Below the pieces are notes generated by a model. That model was not told the DNA's origin. It worked only from the letters and a program-made list of their open reading frames with translations, and ran no database searches. From contig CBDCDB010000008.1 of assembly GCA_965215315.1 (NCBI GenBank), forward strand, positions 3,100,001-3,164,000: a DNA stretch of 64,000 bases, in the 5' to 3' direction. This DNA comes from Truepera sp965215315 (lineage in GTDB: Bacteria > Deinococcota > Deinococci > Deinococcales > Trueperaceae). This document shows, piece by piece, positions 41,438 through 49,885 of the stretch (position 1 is the stretch's first letter; every line of letters begins with the position of its first letter). The position numbers and the translations under genes were made by a program.

Positions 41438-41875
41438 ATGGCGTTTGGAAAAGAGCCCGAGGTGAAACCCAAGTCAACTTCCCCTACAATCCACTTTTTT
41501 GTCTTGGCGCTCTCGAGTCTCCAAGTCTGGCTCTGGTACGGCCTCGCAGTCCTTACGTTTGAAGCAAAAATCACCTCGAATACCGGTGACTCGGAAGTTA
41601 CCTTCGACCCGGACGCCGTTCAGACACTTGTATCACTAGACCCACCCTTAGATACCTTGGTGACGGACGTATGGCTTCCACTACTGTCTGTTTTCATCTC
41701 GCTTGTCTCCATCTGGGCTTCGATATGGAAAAGGTTGAACTGGCTTGCTTGCGTCGCCGTTTTTAGTGGATTTTTGGCGAGTACGTTCCTTGCACTCGTT
41801 TACAACCTTCAGTACGGCTGGATTTCGGCAATCTGCGCATTCTGCAGTTGGTTTTGGTTTAGGAAGACGTTTTGA
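41438..41875 (+). CDS. Hypothetical membrane protein
   Basis: This 145-residue protein has about four hydrophobic helices: HFFVLALSSLQVWLWYGLAVL, LPLLSVFISLVSIWASIW, WLACVAVFSGFLASTFLALV and WISAICAFCSWFWF, with one acidic extracytoplasmic loop between the first two. TAAGAT directly abuts the ATG and TAAGCT lies 11 bases further upstream. No family is recognised. The product ends in a basic RKTF. Confidence 0.65.
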   Translation: MAFGKEPEVKPKSTSPTIHFFVLALSSLQVWLWYGLAVLTFEAKITSNTGDSEVTFDPDAVQTLVSLDPPLDTLVTDVWLPLLSVFISLVSIWASIWKRLNWLACVAVFSGFLASTFLALVYNLQYGWISAICAFCSWFWFRKTF

Positions 41876-41984
41876 AACTGGATACGGTGAATGGGCAGAT
41901 GCTTTTGTGACTCCTTAGCTGCTGTCACCCTCGCCCGTAACTTGGTAAGGCCCGTTTACGTCGGTACAGTGTTAGGTTTGCACC

Positions 41985-42296
41985 TTGCGGGTTACAACGA
42001 ACGAAAGCTCGAGCGCCTCGAGGCGCACCGCTGATAAACTCGAGCAGCTTTCCGGCGTGGGCGTAAAGGCGCACTTTATCGCCAAACTTTCAGTAGGCCG
42101 CGACCCACGCGTGGTGTTCGTTTCGGCGGCCGCGGTCTTTGACGCTTACGGCGTTAAAGGGCGCAGCCAGCAAGCGCTTTACCTGGTACGCCCCGACGGT
42201 TACGTTTGCTGGCGCGGCGACGGGCTAGACTTCAGCGCGTGCAGACGGTTTCTAGCACGTTTCGGGTTAAACGCGGCGGCTGAACGCGCCGGCTGA
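41985..42296 (+). pseudogene. C-terminal remnant of an FAD-dependent aromatic-ring monooxygenase
   Basis: The last 80 residues (VGVKAHFIAKLSVGRDPRVV... QALYLVRPDGYVCWRGDG) match the C-terminal thioredoxin-like domain of phenol/polyketide-type FAD hydroxylases, where LVRPDGYVAWR is a hallmark. The FAD-binding Rossmann and substrate domains, about 400 residues, are absent and no start codon better than TTG exists. It is most likely a deletion remnant. Region 42297-42550 downstream contains no gene. Confidence 0.75.
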
Positions 42297-42550
42297 ACGC
42301 GCCGCTGCTTGAGGTCATCCCGTAAGAAAGATTCATGGCTCGTGACCGCTTCACTCAGAAGGTGTTACGGTGGCTCCAAAACCTGTTGGTGCAACATCTG
42401 ACCGGCGGACAGGGCCAAAGACTTTTGGCAGGACTTTGTGAGTTTCACGGCAATTTTTGAGTTGACATTAGGCTGTTTGCCCGGGTAAGTACAAACGAGC
42501 GTTATAGACAAGCCTCGAGTCAATGTGATAAACATAACCTTGTGAAACCC

Positions 42551-42589
42551 ATGACTAACTCCTATTTTGCGTGGTATTGGCTCGGCTAA
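42551..42589 (+). CDS. Leader peptide of the DAHP synthase attenuator (MTNSYFAWYWLG)
   Basis: A 12-codon frame, ATG to TAA, has five aromatic codons in eight positions (Tyr, Phe, Trp, Tyr, Trp). It lies about 120 bases upstream of the first enzyme of aromatic amino-acid synthesis and is followed by alternative hairpins. This is the textbook layout of a ribosome-mediated attenuator. A TTGACA box at 42462 with a -10 about 18 bases later could drive it. No strong Shine-Dalgarno is seen. Confidence 0.75.
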   Translation: MTNSYFAWYWLG

Positions 42590-42648
42590 CCCCGGGAGGA
42601 CGCCACGTGTTGATTGGCTGCGCCCGGAACCACCGGGCGCATTTTTTT
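42590..42648 (+). promoter_or_regulatory. Attenuator: antiterminator and terminator hairpins before DAHP synthase
   Basis: TGCGCCCGG (42619-42627) pairs with CCGGGCGCA (42633-42641) around a 5-nt loop and is followed by seven T: an intrinsic terminator before the coding region. CCGGG (42592-42596) can instead pair with CCCGG (42623-42627), an antiterminator. GCGTGG within the Trp codons can pair with CCACGT (about 42603-42608), the expected protector arm. Stalling at Tyr/Phe/Trp codons would free the antiterminator. Confidence 0.75.
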
Positions 42649-42706
42649 GGCTGTCTGCCTAAAAGCCAACTGTAATAAAAGTTAGGTCAGGGTCTAAAGG
42701 AGCATT

Positions 42707-43777
42707 ATGAAACGCGTCGAAAACCTTAACGTTTCCCGTATCGAGCCGCTGAGCGCACCTGAGGCACTTAAAAAGGCGCTGCCAGCGACCGAGCGGGTCA
42801 ACCAAACCGTGTCCGAAGGCCGCGCGGCCATCCGGCGGGTACTGCATAAAGAAGACCCCCGGCTCCTCGTCATCGCGGGGCCGTGTTCAGTGCATGACGC
42901 GGATTTAGCGCTTACCTACGCCCAACGCCTCGTCACCTTGCAAGAGCGTTACGGAGACCGCTTACTGATTGCCATGCGCGTCTACTTCGACAAACCGCGT
43001 ACGACGGTCGGTTGGCGCGGCTTTATGAACGACCCAGAAATTGATGGGTCGAACAGCCTCGAGACCGGCCTCCGTAAAACCCGTGAACTACTCTTAAAGG
43101 TCAATGAACTCGGGCTTCCGATCGCCACCGAAATCCTCGACCCTTTTATTCCGCAGTACCTCTCCGATTTGCTGGCGTGGGGTGCCATCGGCGCACGCAC
43201 GACCGAATCGCAGACGCACCGGGCGATGGTCAGCGGGCTCTCGGTACCGGTCGGCTTCAAAAATAGTACCGAGGGCAACATTCAGCTCGCCGTAGACGCG
43301 GTGGCCTCTTCAGGGCAGCCGCACACGTTTCTAGGCATCGACCAAACCGGTCAGGCCGCCGTCGTCTACACGAAAGGCAACCCCGACTGTCACGTTATCC
43401 TGCGCGGCGGGCGGGCAGGACCGAACTACGCGGCTCCTTTCGCGGCTGAGGCGGGTGAGCGGCTCCGCAAAGCAGGGCTCAATCCGGCGCTGATTGTGGA
43501 CTGCAGCCATCACAATTCCGGGTACGATTTCCGCGAGCAGGCGACGGTTTGGGAGAGTGTTTTAGCGCAGCGGGCCGCTGGCAACAGCGATTTGGTGGGG
43601 ATGATGCTCGAGAGTAACCTCAGTGAGGGCAAGCAGAAGATTCCGGCAGACTTAAAAGACCTGCAGTACGGCGTGTCACTGACCGATTCGTGTGTCGGTT
43701 GGGAGGCGACCGAAACGTTGCTACAAGAGAGCTACGAGATGCTCGATAAGACTGACAAGATTCTAGCTGGGCGGTAA
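42707..43777 (+). CDS. aroF: 3-deoxy-7-phosphoheptulonate (DAHP) synthase, class I
   Basis: DAHP synthase condenses PEP and erythrose-4-phosphate, the entry step of the shikimate pathway. The 356-residue length and motifs are those of the AroF/G/H type: LLVIAGPCSVHD, MRVYFDKPRTTVGWRGF, DGSNSLETGLRK, GARTTESQTHRAMVSGL, PVGFKNSTEGN and IVDCSHHNSGYD, with metal-ligand Cys, His, Glu and Asp present. The ATG follows TAAAGGAG. Expression is likely set by the upstream attenuator that reads aromatic aminoacyl-tRNA supply. Confidence 0.97.
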   Translation: MKRVENLNVSRIEPLSAPEALKKALPATERVNQTVSEGRAAIRRVLHKEDPRLLVIAGPCSVHDADLALTYAQRLVTLQERYGDRLLIAMRVYFDKPRTTVGWRGFMNDPEIDGSNSLETGLRKTRELLLKVNELGLPIATEILDPFIPQYLSDLLAWGAIGARTTESQTHRAMVSGLSVPVGFKNSTEGNIQLAVDAVASSGQPHTFLGIDQTGQAAVVYTKGNPDCHVILRGGRAGPNYAAPFAAEAGERLRKAGLNPALIVDCSHHNSGYDFREQATVWESVLAQRAAGNSDLVGMMLESNLSEGKQKIPADLKDLQYGVSLTDSCVGWEATETLLQESYEMLDKTDKILAGR

Positions 43778-43867
43778 ATTGTCCGGCTGGGTCAGGTGTG
43801 GAATAATTCACACCTGCGTACAAAAACTGTCTCTTAGCAGCGTAATGCTTCAGAGAAAGATTGTGCT

Positions 43868-43906
43868 ACACGTTTACGGTGGGGTTTTAAGACGCCGTAA
43901 ACGTGT
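43868..43906. terminator. Inverted TTTACGG pair after DAHP synthase
   Basis: ACACGTTTACGG (43868-43879) and CCGTAAACGTGT (43895-43906) form a perfect 12-bp stem with a 15-nt loop, downstream of aroF. A weak TTCTC run follows. Confidence 0.65.
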
Positions 43907-43988
43907 TCTCTGCTGGTTCAGAACAACGTAAAAGACGACCTTATTTCAGAGCTAGTTTTGGGGTAACTTGGGTCTCTGAGTTGACCTT

Positions 43989-44516
43989 GTGATTCAAGAA
44001 TCTTCCCCCAGTTTTTCGCAATTTCGCTCGAGCACCCCGCTAAACCTTGCTACGGGCGGACAGGTTTCTTACGCTGAACTTAAACAAAGCGGCTTGCAAG
44101 AGCACTACCTCCGCATCGTGCATGATTTGGCGAGCCGGGGCAAACTGAGCCGTGAACAGCTCGATTCGGTGATTGAACGCGCGGCCTCGAGCGACCGCCG
44201 TAAGCAGCAAGCGGTGAGAGCTGAACTCGAGGCGCTCCGCTCCCAACCCGCCAAAGTCGCTGCGCCTCCACCGCCGAAACCCACTGTCCGCAGCGGACAG
44301 AACGGACGGCGCGAAGCTGAAAAGATGTTCGAGCTGCTCTCTTCGGGTGACCACAAGCAAGCTGTAAAACTCGCCCAAAGTTACGGCTTACACCCTATTC
44401 GGGTACCGGAAAAGGCGCTGCGTCCGGGGCAGTCGCCGGAGGCACATACGGCGCGGGCAGTTTCGGCGATTGCGAGCAAGCTGATTACGAGCGGCTGGTG
44501 GAAAACGGTTGGTTAG
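43989..44516 (+). CDS. Hypothetical soluble protein
   Basis: This 175-residue protein starts with GTG. Three parts are visible: a helical N-terminal region (YAELKQSGLQEHYLRIVHDLASRGKLSREQLDSVIERAA), a Pro-rich linker (KVAAPPPPKPTVRSG) and a C-terminal helical domain (AEKMFELLSSGDHKQAVKLAQSYGLHPIRVPEKALRPG). It has no signal peptide. The charged helical ends suggest a protein- or nucleic-acid-binding adaptor, but no family is recognised. Confidence 0.65.
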   Translation: MIQESSPSFSQFRSSTPLNLATGGQVSYAELKQSGLQEHYLRIVHDLASRGKLSREQLDSVIERAASSDRRKQQAVRAELEALRSQPAKVAAPPPPKPTVRSGQNGRREAEKMFELLSSGDHKQAVKLAQSYGLHPIRVPEKALRPGQSPEAHTARAVSAIASKLITSGWWKTVG

Positions 44517-44528
44517 AAAGAACCTGGC

Positions 44529-44976
44529 TTAGCGCGAACCGCTGAGCTGCGCCAAACGGCCCGAATCTCCGACAAGTTCCCCCAACAGCGTGCCGAGCGA
44601 GGTGGCGTTTGCGAGCGCTTCACCGTAGCCGTCACTACCTGCTTCCAAATTTTTCGGGTTCAGGTAGATGCTGTACTTGTCGCTAACCCCCGGGAAACGT
44701 GTCGAAGGTATAGCTGTCGCCCTCATACTCGAGCAGTACAGCGGTGTGTTCGGCAGCGTTGGTGAAAGCCTGCGTGACCGGACTGTTGTTTATTGTTACG
44801 GACTCGAGTGGAACCCCACCGGTGGCTGGGTCGCCCCGGTAAACGGTCGCTTGCACTGCAACATTTTGTTCTCCGAAGATGGACTGGGCATGGCCCCAGC
44901 CAACGATCGTAAAGAGGGTGATGAGGGTAAAGACGACGGCTGTGAGGACATCGGTTTTCTTAAGTGCTGTTTTCAT
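44529..44976 (-). pseudogene. Small exported protein broken by a frameshift in a G-run
   Basis: ATG 44976 begins a protein with a signal/anchor helix (VLTAVVFTLITLFTIVGWGHA) and a beta-rich domain ending SYTFDTFPGG before a stop at 44683. The continuing sequence VSDKYSIYLNPKNLEAGSDGYGEALANA lies one frame away. Removing one G from the run of five near 44690 joins them into about 149 residues. It may be a real mutation or an assembly error in the homopolymer. Confidence 0.7.
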
Positions 44977-45036
44977 AAGTTACCTCGGATGCTAGACATC
45001 TTAGAAACCGTCTACGATCTCTATTAACCTATAGCG

Positions 45037-45090
45037 ATGAGCTATCCCAGCGATATCAGCCGCGAGCAGTTTGAACAGATAAGACCGCTA
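45037..45090 (+). pseudogene. 5' fragment of an IS5-type transposase gene
   Basis: ATG AGC TAT CCC ... encodes MSYPSDISREQFEQIRPL, the conserved N-terminus of IS5-family transposases, cut off by the IS630 element whose TA target lies at 45089-45090. The rest of that transposase is not found downstream. Confidence 0.7.
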
Positions 45091-46203
45091 CTAAGTATCC
45101 CCAAGCTATACTTGAGGGATGCAACCCCTCTATGTTGAGCTGAGCGAGCAAGAAGACAGAAAGCTGCTAGAGATAGAGAAAGCCCCCCACTTCAAGCCCA
45201 AGGTGCGTCTGCGAGCCAGTGTTCTACGGTTATCGAACCAAGGCTGGCGTGTGCCGAAGCTAGCTGCTTACTTGGGCCGAGGCGAAGAAAGTATCAGGCG
45301 CGATCTGAAAAGGTGGCAACAGCAAGGCGTGGCAGGTCTGGGCGACGGCACAGCGCCGGGACAAGCTCCTTTGATTACGGACGAAATAAGAACCCAACTG
45401 GCCCTATACCTTGCTGAAGAACGGAGCTGGACAGCCTCGCAGCTTGCCGCTGAGATAGCTGGGAAATTCAACATAAAGGTCACAGCTGAAGCGATACGCC
45501 AGCACCTCAACCGCTTGGGCTATGTCTGGAAAAGGACGCGCTACGTGCCCTGTAAAACGGTAGACCCTGAGCTTGAACAGCAGCACCGAGCGGGTTTAGA
45601 CACGCTTAAAAGGGGGCGGCAGAAAAAAGGCTGAAGCTTTATTATCTAGACGAAGTAGGCTTTAGTCTGGCGCTGGGCACAACGTACACCTGGGCAAAAT
45701 CTGGTCACACCACATTAGCAGTTCCGACACGCTGGAGATAGAACGGGCAAAGCCCGGCCCGTTGGGCCTAGTTCGCAGTCACGGACGACTTAACCTTATC
45801 GGTGCGCTCGAAGTTTATGGAGCAAGGCAAACGCTTCACTACGAAGCTTTAGAAACATCGGTCAGAAGTGCCAATGTCCTAGCCTTCTTAGAACACCTCG
45901 CTGATAGCTGTTCGCCTGACAGCTTGAGTGTTGTGGTTCTGGATAACGCTACTTTTCACCGCGCTAAAATGGTTCAATCCAAACGTGCTGCTTGGGAAGC
46001 TCAGGGACTCTATCTACGCTTTCTGCCGCCTTATTGCCCACACTTCAATCTCATCGAATGTCTTTGGAAACGGCTCAAGGCTTGGCTCCTCCCAAGGCGT
46101 TGCTACGATGCCCTCAGAGACCTCCGCAAAGCTGTTACCCAAGCACTCGAGCTGCTTGGAGCAACCGCCGTCTAAGCCTCAGTCTTCATTTGGGGGTACT
46201 TAG
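45091..46203 (+). mobile_element. IS630 family insertion sequence, about 1.1 kb
   Basis: The ends CTAAGTATCCCCAA (left) and its near-complement TTGGGGGTACTTAG (right) match with one difference and are each flanked by TA, the IS630 target. The transposase inside is disrupted. Confidence 0.8.
45119..46175 (+). pseudogene. IS630 transposase, disrupted
   Basis: The first frame (45119-45634) holds the helix-turn-helix region (RASVLRLSNQGWRVPKLAAYLG, AIRQHLNRLGYVWKRTRY). A -1 shift on six A at 45623-45628 leads to LKLYYLDEVGFSLALG with the first catalytic Asp. About 45 extra bases after that frame (near 45735-45780) break the protein before SHGRLNLIGALEVYG. The last part has VVVLDNATFHRA and PPYCPHFNLIECLWKRLK with the second Asp and the Glu. 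TATACT lies 6 bases before the ATG. Confidence 0.85.
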
Positions 46204-46251
46204 TACTCCGACCAGGTAGCACTTTAAGACACTAACCGTTAAGAATAGACA

Positions 46252-47020
46252 ATGCCAGCAGCTATCAAGCTACACCTCAGGATGGAAGCGCGGGATGAGC
46301 TTGAGAAGCTGGCCTGCTCGAACAGACGTTCAGTGAGAGAAAAGACGCGAGCCCGGATATTACTGCTGTCGGACATCGACGGTGAAGAAGGCGCATTAAA
46401 GGTTGGAGAGACATGTAAAAAGCTAAGGGTCAGCGCACCTACCGTGGTACGGGTCAAAAAGGCATTGCTGGCAAGAGGTGTAGGGTCGGTAGTTCACCAA
46501 GAGCAAACGAGGCGCAAAGCTCGGGTGTTAGACGGAGCAGCAGAGGCGTTTCTGATTGCCAGCGTTTGTAGCACTGCCCCGGAAGGGCGTAAGCGCTGGA
46601 CGTTGGCGTTACTCAAAGACAAGTTGATTGCGGCGGGCTATGTCGACGAGGTTGCTAAAAAAACCGTTAGACAAACGCTCAAAAAAACGAACTCAAGCCC
46701 TGGCTAAAGAAATGTTGGGTTATTCCGCCCAAAGCGAATGCTCGCTTTGTCGCGCGAATGGAAGATATCCCCGAGGTTTATCAGCGCCCACACGACCCCA
46801 AGCGACCCCTAGTCTGTCTGGACGAAGCCTGTAAGCAGCTCACCTCGAGCGCCCGAGACCCGTTGGCGACACGCCCAGGGCAAGTCGAACGCACGGACTA
46901 CGAATATGTGCTCACGGTCAAGCCAACTTGTTCATGCTCTTTGCACCCCTTAAGGCTTGGCGTGAAGTGCTGGTGCGCCAAACCCGTGACCTGCTTCCAG
47001 AAAACGAGTCCAGGCTAAAG
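46252..47020 (+). pseudogene. Second IS630-like transposase, frameshifted and truncated
   Basis: The frame 46252-46707 encodes an IS630-type helix-turn-helix N-terminus (ARDELEKLACSNRRSVREKTRARILLL, VSAPTVVRVKKALLARG). A -1 shift on seven A at 46681-46687 continues as NELKPWLKKCWVIPPKANARFVARMEDIPEVYQRPHDPKRPLVCLDE. A further frameshift near 46910 precedes ANLFMLFAPLKAWREVLV. The gene is then cut by the IS3 element at 47021; the last third with the catalytic DNxNTH-like region is missing. Confidence 0.8.
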
Positions 47021-47060
47021 TGGAGAAAACGACCTAATCTAGAGCTTTAAGGAGGCTCGT

Positions 47061-47327
47061 ATGAAAAGGTCGAAGTTTACCGAAGAGCAGATCGCCTTTG
47101 CCCTCAAGCAGGCAGAGTCAGGGGTAACAGTCGCTGAGGTGTGCCGGAAGATGGGCGTGTCAGAGAACACCTTCTACAACTGGAAGAAGAAGTTCTCGGG
47201 GCTCGGCGTGTCCGAATTGCGTCGGCTCAGGCAGCTCGAAGAGGAGAACCGCAAGCTCAAGCAACTCGTAGCCGACTTGAGTCTCGATAAGGCGATGTTG
47301 CAGGACGTGCTGGGAAAAAAGCTTTAA
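47061..47327 (+). CDS. IS3-family transposase OrfA
   Basis: This 88-residue OrfA has a helix-turn-helix (FTEEQIAFALKQAESGVTVAEVCRKMGVSENTFYNWKKKF) and a leucine-zipper-like helix (LRRLRQLEEENRKLKQLVADLSLDKAMLQDVL). The IS407 group is indicated by the FYNWKKKF/LEEENRKLK pattern. The ATG follows TAAGGAGGCTCGT. The canonical slippery heptamer A AAA AAG at 47315-47321 near its end allows the -1 shift into orfB. Confidence 0.93.
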   Translation: MKRSKFTEEQIAFALKQAESGVTVAEVCRKMGVSENTFYNWKKKFSGLGVSELRRLRQLEEENRKLKQLVADLSLDKAMLQDVLGKKL

Positions 47328-48159
47328 AGTCAGCAGCGAAGCGGGAACTCGTGCTGAAGTTGCAAGACGCCTGGAGGGTGAGCGAACGTCGAGCGGCCAG
47401 GGTGATTGGAGCACATCGTTCGGCTATTCGCTACCAACCCAAACGTCCCCTGCTCGACGCGCCTATCCGCAAGCGCATGGAGGAGATCGCTGCTGTAAGG
47501 ATTCGTTACGGCTACCGGCGTATCCATATCCTCCTACAGCGTGAAGGCTGGCGGGTCAACTCTAAGCGTGTGTACCCCGTATTTACTGTCTGGCTGGGCT
47601 CAACCTTAGAAGCAAACGACCCAAAAGAAGACGTATGGCAAGTCACCGCATCTCTCGTCCTGACGTGACAAAAGCCAATGACTGCTGGACCATGGATTTT
47701 GTCTCCGACGCCCTCTTTAACGGCAAACGCTTTCGAGCGTTGACCGTCATGGACCAGTACACCCGAGAGTGCTTAGCTATTCATACCGACCAAAACATCA
47801 AAGGCGATCAGGTCGCCGTCTTGATGAGCCAGCTCGCTGCCACTCGTGGCATCCCCAGGCGACTGCAGACCGACAACGGTAGTGAATTCGTCAGCAAAGC
47901 TCTGGACAAGTGGGCTTACGAAAACCAAATCACGATGGACTTCTCTCGTCCTGGTCGCCCTACCGATAACCCCTTTATCGAATCGTTCAATGGTTCACTC
48001 AGAGACGAGTGTCTGAACATCCACTGGTTTTTATCACTCGAAGATGCTCGGGAGAAGATCGAAAACTGGAGGGTCGAGTACAACCATTTCAGGCCGCACT
48101 CGGGACTCGGAAACATCCCACCTGGACAGTTCGCTCAGCAAGCCGTAGGCTATTCGTAA
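47321..48159 (+). pseudogene. IS3-family transposase OrfB, frameshifted
   Basis: The -1 frame after orfA reads ALKSAAKRELVLKLQDAWRVSERRAARVIG, then YGYRRIHILLQREGWRVNSKRVY. A frameshift near 47577-47581 then moves it to IYCLAGLNLRSKRPKRRR and the DDE core: DCWTMDFVSDAL, LQTDNGSEFVSKALDKWA and FIESFNGSLRDECLN. All three catalytic residues are present but the frame break should inactivate this copy. Bases 48173-48265 after it contain no gene. Confidence 0.88.
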
Positions 48160-48265
48160 GGTCGTTTTCTCCTCCTTCACCTGGACCAATTTCTGGCAGC
48201 GGGTCACACTCCCCATCTTGAAGACCAGCTACTCTTCAAGAACTAATATTTAGATTATAGCTCGA

Positions 48266-49762
48266 TTACTGCGCCCCTAACCGCTCCGCCTCCGCCGCAA
48301 AAAACCGGTAGGTGGTGTTGTCCGGCTCGAGTCCCAGCGCCCTTTCATAAGCCGTTTCTGCCTCCCCATAACGTCCACTTTCAAACGCCAACCGCCCAAG
48401 CCAACCCCAAGCGTCGGCGTAGTTGGGCGCGGCTCCGGTAGCGGTTTCAAAGGCGCGCCGCGCGGCCCCCAAGTCGGCCTGCTGATACGCCGCGACCCCC
48501 TTGTCGAAAGCTTGCACCGCACCCTCACCGATGGCCTCTTGAGAGCGGGCGGTCTCGAGAAAATAAGCGGCTCCGGCGTCGTCCGGGTTGAGCGTCACCA
48601 CGCGTTCCCAGTACGGCACGGCCCGCGCCGCCTGTCCCGACTCTTGCAGACTCCGTGCCGCCCAGCTCGAGGCCGCCGGATACTCCGGGTTGAGGTCGCT
48701 CGCCGTGACAAACCGCTCTGCTGCGGCTTTCACTTTTCCCTGATTGTAAAGCTCTTGTCCGGCGTAAAACGCCCGCCCCGCCGCCGCGCCCCACTGCTCC
48801 TGCGCCTCTGCCAGCGTTAGGTAGTAGGCGGCGGTCTGGTCCTTCGGATTGCGGTCTAACAACCTCTGCCAGAACCGTTTGGCGACGCGCGGACGGCCCA
48901 GCTCGAGCGCCACCCGTCCGGCCCGAGTTGCCGCCTCCTCAAAGTCGGGGTTGGCGTCTGCGGCGCGGGTAAAGGCGTCTAGCGCGGCAGCTTTTTGTCC
49001 TGCATCGTAAGCCGCTAAGCCTTCGTTAAATGCTCCTGCTGAGTCCGCGCCGAATTTGAACTGCTGCTGGCTCTGTGCTAGGTAGTAGCGGGCGGTTCTG
49101 TCACCGGGTTCTAGGGTCAACACGCGCCGCCAGTAGCTTTCGGCTTTTTTAGATTCGCCCTGCTCGAGCGCGATACGCCCCAGCCAGGTGATGGCCTCGA
49201 CGTTTTGCGGCTCGAGTTCACTCACCCGTTCAAAAACGGTTGTCGCCGTGTCAAGGTCTCCAGCGGTGTAACGGGCGTAGCCGAGTTCGCGTCCGGCTTC
49301 GCTGACTGAAGTTCGCGCTGCGTCGTCAAGTTCGCCGCCTGCCGTCAGATAGGCGTTCCAGACCTCCCAAGCTCGAGCGTTCCACGACAGCGTACTGTAG
49401 GTCTCGGCTAAAAAGCGGAGGGTTCCGGGGTCTTTCGGGGCGGCTTTACGCGCCGCCTCACCGAGGTCAACCACGTCTCGCCACAAGGGTTCGTCGGGGG
49501 TGGGCAGTGCGTCGCTGTTGCGTGCTTTTTCGGCGGCGGCAAGGGCTTGGGCCAATAGAGAAGGTGCCGCTTTCGGCGTTTTCGGTGTGTCTGTTTGCGT
49601 TCCCGCCGGTGGCGTTTGTTCTTGAGCGTTCTGTCCTTGTGTCAGCTGCTCTTGGGTTGGTTGTTCCGTGGGCGGCAGCGGCGTCACGACGATCTGGCTC
49701 AGAGCTACGCTCGAGGCCACCCAAATCAGACTTGCTACAACAAACGTTACCCGTCTACTCAC
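48266..49762 (-). CDS. Exported tetratricopeptide-repeat protein
   Basis: This 498-residue protein has a signal peptide (VTFVVASLIWVASSVALSQ), a Pro/Gln/Thr-rich linker (residues 25-65) and then about ten TPR-like units, many with the pattern GxxAxAxxxFxxAxxxxPxxxxAxxxLGRxALExG. The repeated YYLAQSQQQF / YYLTLAEAQEQWG / YFLETARSQEAIG units show recent internal duplication. It probably acts as a periplasmic scaffold for envelope complexes. The start is GTG with TAAGCT 6 bases upstream (leaderless). It is divergent from ffh. Confidence 0.88.
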   Translation of the reverse strand: MSRRVTFVVASLIWVASSVALSQIVVTPLPPTEQPTQEQLTQGQNAQEQTPPAGTQTDTPKTPKAAPSLLAQALAAAEKARNSDALPTPDEPLWRDVVDLGEAARKAAPKDPGTLRFLAETYSTLSWNARAWEVWNAYLTAGGELDDAARTSVSEAGRELGYARYTAGDLDTATTVFERVSELEPQNVEAITWLGRIALEQGESKKAESYWRRVLTLEPGDRTARYYLAQSQQQFKFGADSAGAFNEGLAAYDAGQKAAALDAFTRAADANPDFEEAATRAGRVALELGRPRVAKRFWQRLLDRNPKDQTAAYYLTLAEAQEQWGAAAGRAFYAGQELYNQGKVKAAAERFVTASDLNPEYPAASSWAARSLQESGQAARAVPYWERVVTLNPDDAGAAYFLETARSQEAIGEGAVQAFDKGVAAYQQADLGAARRAFETATGAAPNYADAWGWLGRLAFESGRYGEAETAYERALGLEPDNTTYRFFAAEAERLGAQ

Positions 49763-49885
49763 CCTTTTAGCTTACCGCCCCCGCCTTAGTACCGGGTTAC
49801 AAAACCGCACCAACGATCCCATACCAGCACCGTAAAAAGATTGTATTACCGCGCTTTACAGGTTCGGGCTGCTACACTTGACCTT

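Larger units (their letters stand above)
47022..48172 (+). mobile_element. IS3 family (IS407-group) insertion sequence, about 1.15 kb
   Basis: GGAGAAAACGACCT (47022-47035) and its complement AGGTCGTTTTCTCC (48159-48172) are the terminal inverted repeats, enclosing orfA and orfB in the usual order. It truncates the IS630-like gene upstream. Confidence 0.88.
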
